From NCBI GenBank assembly GCA_013695475.1, contig JACDAJ010000003.1, forward strand, positions 1 to 39,078: DNA of 39,078 nt. The letters run 5' to 3'. Both the position numbers and the translations under genes were made by a program. The DNA is from Rubrobacter sp. (GTDB lineage: Bacteria; Actinomycetota; Rubrobacteria; Rubrobacterales; Rubrobacteraceae). Positions 1 through 8,115 of the stretch are shown in pieces. The stretch's first letter is position 1. The number at the start of each line of letters is the position of its first letter. The notes beneath the pieces were generated by a model. The model was not told where the DNA came from, did not search any database, and saw only the letters and a program-made list of their open reading frames with translations.

Positions 1-496
1 GAAGACGGTTTTCCGGGCGGAACTCATTCCGGCGGAGGCGGGGCCGATGGGGGTCGAAAGGGTGGAGTTTGTGATTCAGCCGAACCCCGGCGAGCCGGAG
101 TTGCCTGTGAGGCGGTATGCGTCGGGTGGGGAACTCTCCCGGATCATGCTCGCGCTCCGGCTTTCGCAGGAAAGGATCGAGGCTGGGGCGACGTATATTT
201 TCGACGAGGTGGACGCGGGCATCGGGGGCGAGACGGCGACGGCGGTGGGGGCGAAGCTGAGGCGTCTCGGGGAGACGAATCAAGTTTTGACGATCACGCA
301 CCTCCCGCAAATCGCGTCGGAGGCACGGTCGCACGTCGTGGTGGCGAAGGAAGAGGAAACGGGGCGGACGATCACGCGCATCGAGACCGTCGAGGGCGAT
401 GATCGGAAGCGAGAACTCGCCCGGATGCTCTCGGGGCGTGTGGACGACGCCTCGCTCGCCCACGCCTCGGAGCTTCTCGTTGGGAGCGGAGGATGA
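1..496 (+). CDS. recN: DNA repair protein RecN, C-terminal part (5' end outside window)
   Basis: The reading frame is open from the window edge, so only about the last 165 residues are visible. RecN is an SMC-like ATPase that gathers and tethers broken DNA ends during recombinational repair. The visible part holds the ABC signature SGGELSR, the Walker B stretch YIFDEVDAGIGG and the downstream D/H-loop region LTITHLPQIAS, in the order and spacing expected for the RecN C-terminal ATPase lobe. The stop codon overlaps the next start as ATGA, so it is probably translationally coupled to steA. The same recN-steA adjacency is typical of Actinobacteria. Identification is firm; nothing can be said about its promoter. 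Confidence 0.96.
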   Translation, partial: KTVFRAELIPAEAGPMGVERVEFVIQPNPGEPELPVRRYASGGELSRIMLALRLSQERIEAGATYIFDEVDAGIGGETATAVGAKLRRLGETNQVLTITHLPQIASEARSHVVVAKEEETGRTITRIETVEGDDRKRELARMLSGRVDDASLAHASELLVGSGG

Positions 497-1665
497 AAGA
501 GAACGGGTTTGTCAAGGGCGGCGGGCCGGGCGGGGATTTACGGCTTTCGGGGCGGGCGGTCGTCGGGAAGAAGACGAAGAACATCGTGCCTCGCCTCGAC
601 GGCGGGTGCATCCCCATCGTGGATCACGAGAACCTCGACCGGGTTACGGCGGAGTCGCTCGTGGAGTCGGGGGTGGCGGCCGTTGTGAACGCGGCGGGTT
701 CGGCGACGGGGATGTATCCGAACCTCGGGCCGTTCATTTTGGCTCGGGCGGGGGTTTATATCCTCGACGGGGTCGGGAGGAAGGTTTTCGAGGAGGTTTC
801 GGACGGGGATGAGATCGAGCTTCGGGGGGACGGGCTTTTCAAGAATGGCGCGCTCGTCGCTGTCGGGGAGCATCTCGACGAGGAGACGGCGGAGAGGCGG
901 CTCCGGGAGAGCCGGGAGGTCGTGGGGTACGCTTTGGAGAGCTTCGCGCAGAACACGGTGGAGTACATGCGGATCGAGAAGGGGCTTCTCTATTCGACGC
1001 TCGACGTGCCGGAGGAGCTTGCCAAAGAGATCCGCGGTCGGCAGGTTTTGGTGGTTGTGCGGGGGTACGATTACCGCCAGGATCTCGCGGCGCTCGGGCC
1101 GTACCTCCGCGGCGTGAGGCCGTTCGTGATCGCGGTGGACGGCGGCGCGGACGCCATCATGGAGGCGGGGTGGAGGACGGATCTCCTTTTCGGCGACATG
1201 GATTCGGTGTCCACCCACGGCCTCCTCTCGTCGAAGCACGTCCTCGTCCACGCATATCCGAATGGGGAGGCGCCGGGCATGGAGCGGGTTCGGAAGGCGG
1301 GGATAAAGGGGGCGAAGGCTCTTCCGGCCCCGGGGCTTTCGGAGGACATAGCGATCCTCGTCGCCGAGCAGTGCGGCGCGGAACTTATCGTCGCCGTCGG
1401 GACGCACGTCGGGCTTGTGGAGTTCCTCGACAAAGGGCGGAAGGGGGCGTCGTCCACGTTCCTCACCCGGCTCAAAGTGGGGGCGAAACTGGTGGATGCG
1501 AAGGGTGTGTCGAAGCTGTATCCGGGGCATGTTTCGCCGATGATGCTCGTCGCGCTCGTGGCGGCGGGGCTTATCGCGGTGTCGGCGGTCGTGTATTCTT
1601 CCGAGCAGATAGCGGACATTTTCAACCTGCTCGCGATCCGACTGCGACTTTTGCTCGGCATATAA
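493..1665 (+). CDS. steA: SteA-like putative cytokinetic ring protein
   Basis: The protein has 390 residues, close to mycobacterial Rv1697/SteA. Residues about 210-240 carry the thiamine-pyrophosphokinase-like fold signature (AVDGGAD at 215-221 and GDMDSVS at 234-240), and one hydrophobic helix lies near 349-368 before a short C-terminal tail. SteA-type proteins are known in corynebacteria as septal components that act with SteB in daughter-cell separation. The TPK-like domain is not thought to make thiamine pyrophosphate in this family. The ATG overlaps the recN stop. The expected partner, steB, lies downstream, here separated by an unusually long 568-base spacer. The membrane helix suggests the N-terminal bulk faces the cytoplasm, which is inference. 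Confidence 0.9.
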   Translation: MKENGFVKGGGPGGDLRLSGRAVVGKKTKNIVPRLDGGCIPIVDHENLDRVTAESLVESGVAAVVNAAGSATGMYPNLGPFILARAGVYILDGVGRKVFEEVSDGDEIELRGDGLFKNGALVAVGEHLDEETAERRLRESREVVGYALESFAQNTVEYMRIEKGLLYSTLDVPEELAKEIRGRQVLVVVRGYDYRQDLAALGPYLRGVRPFVIAVDGGADAIMEAGWRTDLLFGDMDSVSTHGLLSSKHVLVHAYPNGEAPGMERVRKAGIKGAKALPAPGLSEDIAILVAEQCGAELIVAVGTHVGLVEFLDKGRKGASSTFLTRLKVGAKLVDAKGVSKLYPGHVSPMMLVALVAAGLIAVSAVVYSSEQIADIFNLLAIRLRLLLGI

Positions 1666-2233
1666 AGTACGAAGGGGGCCGCCGAAATTTCCGGAACATT
1701 CCGACATGCTCGCTGGCGCCGAAAACCACCGGGAGCGGGGAGGCGCCCGCTTCGCCCGCTTCGGGAGGCATCCGCTGACGCCCGCTTCGTAAGCCGGGGT
1801 GTTCCCGGTTTTCTTTCATCGAATAACTTCGCCCTTCCGTCCGGCGGCTTCGGGATTGGGCGCCGAAGCCCCGCTTCCTCCTCGACTCTCGCTGTCCGAA
1901 GCGAGTCGAACGCGGCCTCCCGGCTTTCGGCTTTCGGGGCGTCTCGCGGACTTTCCGGGATGGGCGGGGACGCGGCGGCGGACTCTCGGCCCCCGCCCGA
2001 AACGGGCGGAGCGCGGCTCGAACGCGGAGCGACGCCGTCTCCCGGCTTCCGAAATCTGCGCGCGCGGGTCGCTTCGCTCCGGGGAGTGGGGAAATACGAA
2101 GCGGCGAGGCGTTCGCCGCCGGAGTCTCGTCTCGAATCCGTCGTGGGGCAGCCGCGCGTGGGGGCGAGGGTTTCGAGGGCGAGGGTGTCGAGATTCGCGT
2201 TTGCTTTTCCCGACTCCCGGATTGCGGGGCGGG
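1666..2233 (+). other. 568-base spacer between steA and steB
   Basis: No convincing gene is seen here. Frames that stay open on both strands are arginine/proline-rich and lack recognisable motifs, as expected by chance in GC-rich DNA. The left part holds a probable intrinsic terminator (1792-1816). The stretch 1676-1725 has loose similarity to the interspersed repeat described at 6806-7052 (shared CTCGCTGGCG and GAAA..TTTCC elements), but too little to call a copy. The only supported start at the right end is the GTG of steB at 2234. Confidence 0.6.
1792..1816 (+). terminator. probable intrinsic terminator after steA
   Basis: A 7-bp stem (AGCCGGG at 1792-1798 with CCCGGTT at 1804-1810, one G-T wobble) and a 5-base loop run into the T-rich tail TTTTCTTT. 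It lies about 125 bases after the steA stop on the same strand, so the recN-steA transcript may end here. The wobble and the short stem keep confidence moderate. Confidence 0.5.
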
Positions 2234-3049
2234 GTGCCTGACCTCCGGTACCATCTCATTTCGCTGATTTCGGTGTTCCTCGCTCTGGCTATCGGCATCC
2301 TCCTCGGGGTGGCGGTGGCGGACGAGGGGGTTGTGAGCGAGAGGCTCGAGGCGGAGATCACGGGCATTCAGGATCGCCTCGACGGTCAGCGGGTCGAGAT
2401 CGAGGCCCGCGACCGGGAGATCGCATCGCTTCAGGAAAGGGCCGCCGCCGACGAGAGCGTCGAGGGGGCGATGTCGGAGACCATGATCTCCGACCGCATC
2501 ATCGGATACGAGGTCGCGCTCGTCGCCGGCTCCTTCGCCGACCCGGAGACGGTCGAAGGAGTCGAGTCCGCGCTCGCGACGGCGGGGGCGGAGGTCGTCT
2601 TCGCCGAGACGCTCGAAGCTCCGTCGTCGGCTTCCGAGGTGACGAGCGGGATCGAGGCGACCACCCCGATCGAAGGCGACTATACGGATGTCGCCCTCTC
2701 CGCCGTCGAAGCGTCGGACGACTCGATTCCGCCGCAGGCGGTCGTCTTCGTCGGGGGCGGGGAGCTTCCCCCCGAGGCGCCTTCCGGCGCGCTCGACGCG
2801 CTCAACGAGGCGCAGGCGGAGATGCTCGAGGTCTGGGAGAACGCCGGGCTTCGCATAGTCGCCGCCGAATCGTCGGACGCGGGGCGCTCGGAGGTCGAGC
2901 TTTTCCAGAGCGCGGGCGTGGCCTCGGTTGACAACGCCGACACGGGGGCCGGGAGGGCGGCGATCATCCAGCTTCTCGCCTCCGACGAGGATGGCTCGTA
3001 TGGAATCAAAGACACCGCATCCGAGCTGTTCCCGCCCGCGCCGGAATGA
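2234..3049 (+). CDS. steB: SteB/MctB-family (DUF3186) membrane-anchored envelope protein
   Basis: The protein has 271 residues starting at GTG 2234. The start is chosen because PDLRYHLISLISVFLALAIG matches the typical N-terminus of this family, while the longer open frame upstream is low-complexity. A single N-terminal helix (about residues 7-28) is followed by a charged coiled coil (about 35-75) and an extracytoplasmic alpha/beta domain. Family members are called MctB (linked to copper tolerance in mycobacteria) or SteB (lipid-anchored or outer partner of SteA in corynebacterial cell separation). The genetic context here favours the SteA-partner role. The TGA stop is formed by the first bases of the interspersed repeat at 3044-3182, so the native C-terminus may have been altered. 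Confidence 0.85.
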   Translation: MPDLRYHLISLISVFLALAIGILLGVAVADEGVVSERLEAEITGIQDRLDGQRVEIEARDREIASLQERAAADESVEGAMSETMISDRIIGYEVALVAGSFADPETVEGVESALATAGAEVVFAETLEAPSSASEVTSGIEATTPIEGDYTDVALSAVEASDDSIPPQAVVFVGGGELPPEAPSGALDALNEAQAEMLEVWENAGLRIVAAESSDAGRSEVELFQSAGVASVDNADTGAGRAAIIQLLASDEDGSYGIKDTASELFPPAPE

Positions 3050-3182
3050 CAGCGGGGTTCATGAAGGCCCGGCCACACCTCCGGTCGAGCTTCACCCGAC
3101 ATCGCCGCCGCCCGCCCGGGAAGTGTTTCCCGAAACCCGAAGCCAGATCCGCGAAAGCTCCCACTTTCCGCAATCCGTGTGA
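3044..3182 (-). repeat. interspersed repeat, copy A (inverted)
   Basis: Read on the minus strand, this stretch aligns with the plus-strand stretches 6806-6946 and 6947-7052. Shared blocks, in order, are a GGTTTC block, GGGAA..ACTTTCCCGG, TCGG.TG.AGC, and the terminal TTCATGAAC(T/C)CCGC(T/C)GTCA. The element supplies the steB stop codon (TGA at 3047-3049). A small CGGGAA/TTCCCG hairpin lies inside. No open frame or transposase is present. It could be a MITE- or REP-like element or a structured RNA. Confidence 0.75.
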
Positions 3183-3294
3183 GAGGAAGCCCGCGCCCCC
3201 GCGCCGCGCGAGATTTCGTGTTTGGCTTCCGCGCTGGAAGCTCCCGGACGGCGACCCGCGCGGCGGATGGGCGCAAAACAGCCGCGCCGCATTG

Positions 3295-3310
3295 TAAACT
3301 TCCCCCCGTG
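3295..3310 (+). promoter_or_regulatory. leaderless promoter of the glycosyltransferase gene
   Basis: A -10-like TAAACT (3295-3300) is followed by seven bases TCCCCCC and then the GTG start at 3308. With a start point 6-8 bases after the -10 box, the transcript would begin at the start codon. No Shine-Dalgarno sequence is present. The 15 bases ACTTCCCCCCGTGCC are identical at cmk (14910-14924). Confidence 0.6.
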
Positions 3311-3994
3311 CCTCTCTCCGCGACAGCCATAATCCCCGCCCGGAACGAAGAGGCGGCGCTCCGAAAGACCATCGAAGCGGTGAAGACGACACCGGGCGTA
3401 TCGCACGTCGTCGTCGTGGACAACGGAAGCTCGGACAACACCGCGAAAGTCGCCGAAGCAATGGGAGCCGAAGTCATCCACTCGTCCGGCGAACACGGCA
3501 AAGGCGGCGCCCTCCTCGCCGGAATAATCCACGCCCGAGACTTCTCCCCGGACGCTTTCCTCCTCGCGGACGGGGACCTCGGAGAGTCGGCGGCGGAGCT
3601 CGAAGCCCTTTTGTCCGCCCTCGACGGAGAAACCCCGGTCGCCATCGCGGCCTTCCCGAAGAGCGTCGCGTCGGGTGGCGGCTTCGGACTCGTGAAAAAC
3701 TTCGCCCGGCGTTCGATCCACCGCCGCACCGGATTCTCGCCCGTCGAGCCTCTCTCCGGGCAGCGGGCCCTCCTCGCCTCCGCCCTCGAAAATATTCCCG
3801 GCTTCGCCCCCGGCTTCGGCGCGGAGGTCGGGATGACCCTCGATCTCCTCGAATCGGGAATCATCCCGGTCGAGATCCCAGTGAGCCTCTCGCACCGCCC
3901 GACCGGGAAATCCCTCCCCGGCTTCGCCCACCGCGCCCGGCAAGGAATGGATGTCATTCGAGCGGTCCGGGGTGAGCGCCTGAAATGGAAATGA
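3308..3994 (+). CDS. family-2 glycosyltransferase (GT-A fold), soluble
   Basis: The protein has 228 residues. The GTG start at 3308 directly precedes the canonical first strand ATAIIPARNEE. The GT-A features are VVVVDNGSSDNT (nucleotide-sugar binding), a DGDLG metal-binding DxD-type motif and a downstream PLSGQRAL segment. No transmembrane helices are seen, so it should act in the cytoplasm or at the inner membrane face. The PLSGxRA segment resembles glucosyl-3-phosphoglycerate synthase-type enzymes and dolichol/undecaprenyl-phosphate glycosyltransferases, but the acceptor cannot be read from the sequence. It sits between steB and a MraY/WecA-like phosphotransferase gene, which suggests a lipid-linked glycan pathway. 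That link is inference. Confidence 0.85.
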   Translation: MPLSATAIIPARNEEAALRKTIEAVKTTPGVSHVVVVDNGSSDNTAKVAEAMGAEVIHSSGEHGKGGALLAGIIHARDFSPDAFLLADGDLGESAAELEALLSALDGETPVAIAAFPKSVASGGGFGLVKNFARRSIHRRTGFSPVEPLSGQRALLASALENIPGFAPGFGAEVGMTLDLLESGIIPVEIPVSLSHRPTGKSLPGFAHRARQGMDVIRAVRGERLKWK

Positions 3995-4193
3995 CTCCGA
4001 ACCCGTACCCGGCCCGACCGACATTCGCCTCGTCCCGCGCGGCGAGCCGCTCCGAAGCCGGAGACATCGAGCGGCGCCACCGAGCCGGGACGATCCCCGC
4101 GAAGGAACGCGCCGTCCTCGCGAGGCGCATTTCTTCGCGGGGACGTTTCAATGGCGCGTATACGGGATCCCGGCGCGGAACACGGGAAGTACT

Positions 4194-4247
4194 CGGCGTT
4201 TCGGTGTCCGGCGCCGAGCCGACCGTCGGTTCGACACCGAAACGCCG
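4194..4247 (+). repeat. 15-bp perfect inverted repeat in the spacer before the phosphotransferase gene
   Basis: CGGCGTTTCGGTGTC (4194-4208) is followed after 24 bases by its exact reverse complement (4233-4247). The intervening bases contain a further small GCCGAC/GTCGGT dyad, so a cruciform or branched RNA hairpin is possible. No T-run follows, so it is not a classic intrinsic terminator. It lies about 40 bases before the ATG of the next gene. The rest of the 292-base spacer (3995-4286) shows no gene. Confidence 0.7.
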
Positions 4248-4286
4248 CGATTCGCCGCGACCGCCTCGACTCCCGGACGGCGCGAC

Positions 4287-5087
4287 ATGATAGCCGCGAC
4301 CCTCCTCCTCCTCGGCTTCGCAACCACCATCCTCGCCTTCGAGGCGGCGAAAGGATTTTTGCCGAAGCGCCCGAACTTCGCCGGAAAACAGATTCCGACC
4401 GCCGCCGGAGTATGTTTCTCGCCCGTGATACTCGCCACGATATTGCTCGGGGCCGGCTCGCTCATCGGGGTTTGGTGGGACGGCACCTTGCTCGCCGGAT
4501 ACGTGCTTCTCGCGGTTCTCGTCGGTTTTTACGACGACGTCCGGGGCGGCGGCGAGGCGCGGGGTTTCAAGGGGCATCTCGGCTCCCTCGTCGGCGGCCG
4601 CATGACGACGGGGATGGTGAAGATAGTCGCGCTGGTTTTGGGCGCGCTCTTCGTCGGGAGGTATTTCTATGGATACACCTTCGAGGGTCTTTACGCGGCC
4701 TTCATCCTCGCCGGATGCGCGAACCTCGGAAATTTGTTCGATGTCCGTCCGGGGCGGACCATGAAGTTCGTCGGGCCTCCGGCGGCGGCGATGCTTTTTC
4801 TCGCGCCGGGATGGGCGATGCTCGCGATGGTCGGGGTTTTCGGTGGTGTCCTCTCGCTGTTTTATTTCGACCTCAAAGCGCGTATGATGCTCGGCGATGC
4901 GGGGGCGGCCGGAGTCGGGGCTTTGCTCGGCTGCCTCGTCGCGGCGACCGGGCCGGGCCTCGCCTGGTGGGCCGCGGGGGCTTTCGTCCTCGTCCTCACC
5001 CTCGTCGCCGAGTTCTCTTCGATATCCAGATTTATAGAGGAGGTTTCTGTTTTGCGTTGGTTGGATAATTTGGGGCGCGGCGAATGA
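4287..5087 (+). CDS. MraY/WecA-like polyprenyl-phosphate sugar-phosphate transferase family protein
   Basis: The protein has 266 residues with about eight hydrophobic segments. Family hallmarks are the N-terminal [14 protein letters not shown] segment, the aspartate pair GFYDDVRG (83-84), NLFDVRPGR (149-157) and MMLGDAGA near residue 204. PNPT enzymes (MraY, WecA, TagO) move a sugar-1-phosphate from a UDP-sugar onto undecaprenyl phosphate at the inner membrane face. It is shorter than MraY or WecA (about 320-360 residues) and diverged, so substrate and even activity are open. It is not the mraY of the division cluster. The gene overlaps pyrG by 4 bases, so a supply link to nucleotide-sugar use is plausible. 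The start is the first ATG after the spacer hairpin. Confidence 0.8.
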   Translation: MIAATLLLLGFATTILAFEAAKGFLPKRPNFAGKQIPTAAGVCFSPVILATILLGAGSLIGVWWDGTLLAGYVLLAVLVGFYDDVRGGGEARGFKGHLGSLVGGRMTTGMVKIVALVLGALFVGRYFYGYTFEGLYAAFILAGCANLGNLFDVRPGRTMKFVGPPAAAMLFLAPGWAMLAMVGVFGGVLSLFYFDLKARMMLGDAGAAGVGALLGCLVAATGPGLAWWAAGAFVLVLTLVAEFSSISRFIEEVSVLRWLDNLGRGE

Positions 5088-6760
5088 GCGCCATGAACGG
5101 CGAGACGAAATACATCTTCGTGACCGGGGGCGTCGTCTCCTCCATCGGCAAAGGCACGTCCGCCGCCGCGCTCGCCATGCTCCTGAAAAGCCGCGGTTTC
5201 AAAGTCGTCCTCCAGAAATTCGACCCGTACATAAACGTGGACCCCGGAACCATGAACCCGTACCAGCACGGCGAAGTCTTCGTCACCGACGACGGCGCCG
5301 AGACGGACCTCGACCTCGGCCATTATGAACGCTTCCTCGACGAGAACCTCGGCAAGCTCTCGAATGTGACGACCGGGAGCGTGTACTGGGAAGTCATCCA
5401 GCGCGAGAGGCGCGGCGACTACCTCGGCGCCACCGTCCAGGTCATCCCCCATATAACGAACGAGATAAAAAATAGAATCGGCCGCCTCGGCAAGGACAAG
5501 GACATCGTCATCACCGAAATAGGCGGCACCGTCGGCGACATCGAAAGCCTCCCGTTTTTGGAGGCCATCCGCCAGTTTCGGAACGACGTCGGACGGAAGA
5601 ATGTTTTGTATATGCACGTCTCGTATGTGCCGTACATTGATGCCGCCGGGGAACTCAAAACGAAGCCGACGCAGCATTCGACGCAGCGGCTGCGTGAGAT
5701 CGGCATTTCGGCGGATGTCCTCCTCTGCCGCGCCGACCGCCCGATAGCCGAGGACATCCGGAAGAAGATCGCGCTTTTCGGCGACGCCGACCTCGACTCT
5801 GTGATACCCGCGGAGGACGTCGAGACGCTTTACGACATCCCGCTCCACCTCCACGACGCGGGCCTCGACGAACTCGTCCTCGACAAGCTGAACCTCGCCG
5901 CCCCGCCCGCCGACCTCGAAAAATGGCGCAACCTCGTCGGCCGCCTGAAATCCGCCGAGGAGACGGTGAAGGTCGCGGTCGTCGGCAAATATATAAAACT
6001 CCGCGACGCATACCTCTCGGTCGTGGAGGCTTTGGAACACGCGGGCGGCGCCCACGACGTGAGGGTGGAGCTCGACTGGGTTGACTCCGAGCAGCTCGAC
6101 ACCCCGGAGAACGTCGCCGGGCGCCTCTCCTCCGCCGACGGGATGGTCGTCTTCGGGGGCTTCGGGGAGCGCGGCGTCGAGGGGATGGTCGGGGCGGCGC
6201 GGTACGCCCGAGAGAGCGGGAAGCCGTACCTCGGGCTGTGCCTCGGGATGCAGATCGCCGTCGTCGAGTACGCCCGGAACGTCGCCGGGCTGGAGATGGC
6301 GAACTCCACCGAGTTCGACGAGGAGGCTCCGCACCCGGTCGTCGGCATCATGCCCGACCAGGTCGGCGTGGACCTCGGAGGCACGATGCGCCTCGGAAGC
6401 TGGCCGTGCAAACTCGCGCCCGGAACCCTCGCCGCCGAAGTCTACGGGACCGACCTCGTCCACGAGCGCCACCGCCACCGCTACGAGGTGAACAACGACT
6501 ACCGCGAAGTCCTCGAGGACGCCGGGCTTGTCTTCTCCGGCACCTCCCCCGACGGGAAGCTCGTCGAGATCTCCGAACTGAAGGGCCACCCGTTCTTCAT
6601 CGGCAGCCAGTTCCACCCCGAATTCAAAAGCCGCCCCCTCCGCCCGCACCCACTCTTCGACGGCTTCGTCGGAGCCTGCGTCGAAGAAGGAAGCGAGGGG
6701 CGCCGGAGCGGGGAAGCCCGCGCCGTCGCCGAACCCGCGACCGAACGGCCCTCGAGCTGA
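5084..6760 (+). CDS. pyrG: CTP synthase
   Basis: The protein has 558 residues. It converts UTP, ATP and glutamine to CTP. The N-terminal amidoligase domain begins [17 protein letters not shown] with the P-loop-like nucleotide site. The C-terminal class I glutamine amidotransferase domain has the nucleophile in GLCLGMQ and the His/Glu pair in [11 protein letters not shown]. The last roughly 25 residues form an extra low-complexity tail. The start ATG overlaps the stop of the preceding membrane transferase gene. In mycobacteria pyrG also follows steA-steB, which supports the synteny. All key residues appear present. Confidence 0.98.
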   Translation: MSAMNGETKYIFVTGGVVSSIGKGTSAAALAMLLKSRGFKVVLQKFDPYINVDPGTMNPYQHGEVFVTDDGAETDLDLGHYERFLDENLGKLSNVTTGSVYWEVIQRERRGDYLGATVQVIPHITNEIKNRIGRLGKDKDIVITEIGGTVGDIESLPFLEAIRQFRNDVGRKNVLYMHVSYVPYIDAAGELKTKPTQHSTQRLREIGISADVLLCRADRPIAEDIRKKIALFGDADLDSVIPAEDVETLYDIPLHLHDAGLDELVLDKLNLAAPPADLEKWRNLVGRLKSAEETVKVAVVGKYIKLRDAYLSVVEALEHAGGAHDVRVELDWVDSEQLDTPENVAGRLSSADGMVVFGGFGERGVEGMVGAARYARESGKPYLGLCLGMQIAVVEYARNVAGLEMANSTEFDEEAPHPVVGIMPDQVGVDLGGTMRLGSWPCKLAPGTLAAEVYGTDLVHERHRHRYEVNNDYREVLEDAGLVFSGTSPDGKLVEISELKGHPFFIGSQFHPEFKSRPLRPHPLFDGFVGACVEEGSEGRRSGEARAVAEPATERPSS

Positions 6761-6805
6761 CCCCCGCCAAAACAAAAAACACGCCAAACGCGGCGGAAAG
6801 AAGCG

Positions 6806-6946
6806 GCCTCACCGTGGCTCGCGGAGGCATCGAGCCTTCACAATCTGGGTTTCAGGCGTCGGGAGATACTTTCCCGGACAGGCCGGTGTTTTCGGATGGA
6901 GCCTCGCTGGCGAGGCGGCTCGATCTTCTTCATGAACTCCGCTGTC
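6806..6946 (+). repeat. interspersed repeat, copy B
   Basis: This copy begins about 45 bases after the pyrG stop, in the 445-base spacer 6761-7205 that holds no convincing gene. It contains a GGGA..TCCC dyad, the perfect short hairpin GCCTCGC-TG-GCGAGGC and the terminal motif TTCATGAACTCCGCTGTCA with its TTCATGAA palindrome. It is followed directly by copy C in the same orientation and matches copy A (3044-3182) in inverted orientation. Confidence 0.8.
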
Positions 6947-7052
6947 AGGCGCCAGGTTCCGGGCGTCAGGAAATGCCGTCTCAAACAGGCCGAGGCTCTC
7001 GGACGGGGCCTCGCTGGCAAGGTGGCGCAACCTTCATGAACTCCGCCGTCAG
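6947..7052 (+). repeat. interspersed repeat, copy C (tandem with copy B, shorter)
   Basis: This is a truncated tandem copy sharing with copy B the blocks ACAGGCCG, TCGGA.GG.GCCTCGCTGGC.AGG and CCTTCATGAACTCCGC.GTCA. It lacks the first 35-40 bases of copies A and B. The remaining spacer 7053-7205 is C- and A-rich and shows no gene. Confidence 0.8.
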
Positions 7053-7205
7053 TCGAACCACCCACAGACACGCCCGCCTGAAAACCACCGCCTCCTCCGA
7101 CCCGCCGAACCACCCCCGGCCCGCCCCATCGCCGAAAACGCCGTCCCATCCTCTCCCTCCGCCCGCCCCCGAAAAAGACACGACCACTCCCCCGTACTCG
7201 TCGCC

Positions 7206-7895
7206 ATGACCTCCGCAAACACGGCAAAGAGAAAAGGCTCACGCCAAAGCGCCGCGCGGCCCACCGTCGTCCTCATCCCCGGCGTTCCGGCGGCGACCAT
7301 CCTCACCCACGCCGCCGGAAAGGCCCGGATAACCGCCTCACTCGCCGGAAAAGAACCTCTCGAAACAAGAAACCACATAATACGTGAAATGGGCGCCGCC
7401 GCCCACCCCCGCGAGCCAAACCCCGGCGAGGAAAAAGCCCCGGCGGAAAAATCGGGGGACCCGTCGGCCAAACCTAACCACATAATACCCCGAACGACGC
7501 TCGACCTTCTCGGCGGGGGGGCTAGGGTGCATATCTCCCAGCGGGAGGGCGATGCGGGGAACCTTATTATCGAGGGCGAGGTCATGGCCTTCGACCGCGG
7601 GTGCATGGGGCGTGCGGTGGAGGCGGTTATGCGCCGCGTGTCCGAGGCGGCCGCGCTCTCCGACGCGATCCTCGAGATGAAGGTCGAGCGGGGGGCGGAG
7701 CCGATGGTGGCGTGCGAGGAGGCGGTGCGGGATCTCACACGCGAACTCTCGGGGGCGGGGTTTCCGGTTCGCGCGGAGGTTTTGTGGAGACCCGCCCCGG
7801 GGGGCGACGTGTGGCTCGGGGTCGGTGGGGGTGAAGACGGGGAGAAGTTTTTGAGAGCGTTCATCGAGGAAAGCACGGCTTGGAGGGCGCTTTGA
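7206..7895 (+). CDS. hypothetical protein
   Basis: The open frame gives 229 residues and I recognise no family. The C-terminal 120 residues (from about 7527) look like a compact alpha/beta domain with good coding composition. The N-terminal part is A/C-rich, contains the repeated peptide NHII encoded by two copies of the 13-bp element AACCACATAATAC, and may not be translated. A GTG at 7527 is an alternative start that would leave a 122-residue protein. The position between pyrG and the DUF3866 gene is where mycobacteria carry a Nudix gene, but no Nudix box is present. No signal peptide or membrane helix is seen. It is followed by a 9-bp stem-loop. Confidence 0.5.
   Translation: MTSANTAKRKGSRQSAARPTVVLIPGVPAATILTHAAGKARITASLAGKEPLETRNHIIREMGAAAHPREPNPGEEKAPAEKSGDPSAKPNHIIPRTTLDLLGGGARVHISQREGDAGNLIIEGEVMAFDRGCMGRAVEAVMRRVSEAAALSDAILEMKVERGAEPMVACEEAVRDLTRELSGAGFPVRAEVLWRPAPGGDVWLGVGGGEDGEKFLRAFIEESTAWRAL
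7371..7488 (+). repeat. two copies of AACCACATAATAC, 105 bases apart
   Basis: The 13-mer occurs at 7371-7383 and 7476-7488, and a third time on the minus strand at 29260-29248. It is A+T-rich against a very GC-rich background and ends in a -10-like CATAAT/TAATAC. The two local copies could be promoter elements for a shorter form of the downstream gene, operator half-sites, or simply coincident Asn-His-Ile-Ile codons. Confidence 0.5.
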
Positions 7896-7900
7896 CGGCG

Positions 7901-7926
7901 GGGCGCCGGGGCGGTTTCCGGCGCCC
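7901..7926 (+). terminator. stem-loop after the hypothetical gene
   Basis: A perfect 9-bp stem (GGGCGCCGG at 7901-7909 with CCGGCGCCC at 7918-7926) and an 8-base loop start five bases after the stop codon. No T-run follows, so it may be a pause or mRNA-stabilising hairpin. The remainder of the spacer to 8115 holds a second small GGGAAG/CTTCCC hairpin (about 7968-7983) and no gene. Confidence 0.45.
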
Positions 7927-8115
7927 GGACTGTGGTGGATCCCCGCGCGACGAAGCCCGAGAAAAGTGGGAAGACGACTTCCCCCCCATAAAGAATCTCC
8001 GCGCCGATTTCGGAGGGCGGCTTCTCTCCGGGGGCGATGGCATCGCGAGGCGAGAATCCGTGGGCGCGTTCGCCCCGATTCGTCGAGGCGACGAAGTCTC
8101 TCGTCCGGAGCCGTC

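Noticed and set aside
1799-2233. N-terminal extension of the steB frame
   Set aside because: The family N-terminus begins at GTG 2234. The 145 upstream codons are low-complexity and contain a terminator tail.
7206-7895. Nudix hydrolase at the position seen in mycobacteria after pyrG
   Set aside because: No GX5EX7REUXEEXGU Nudix box can be found in any frame of this stretch.
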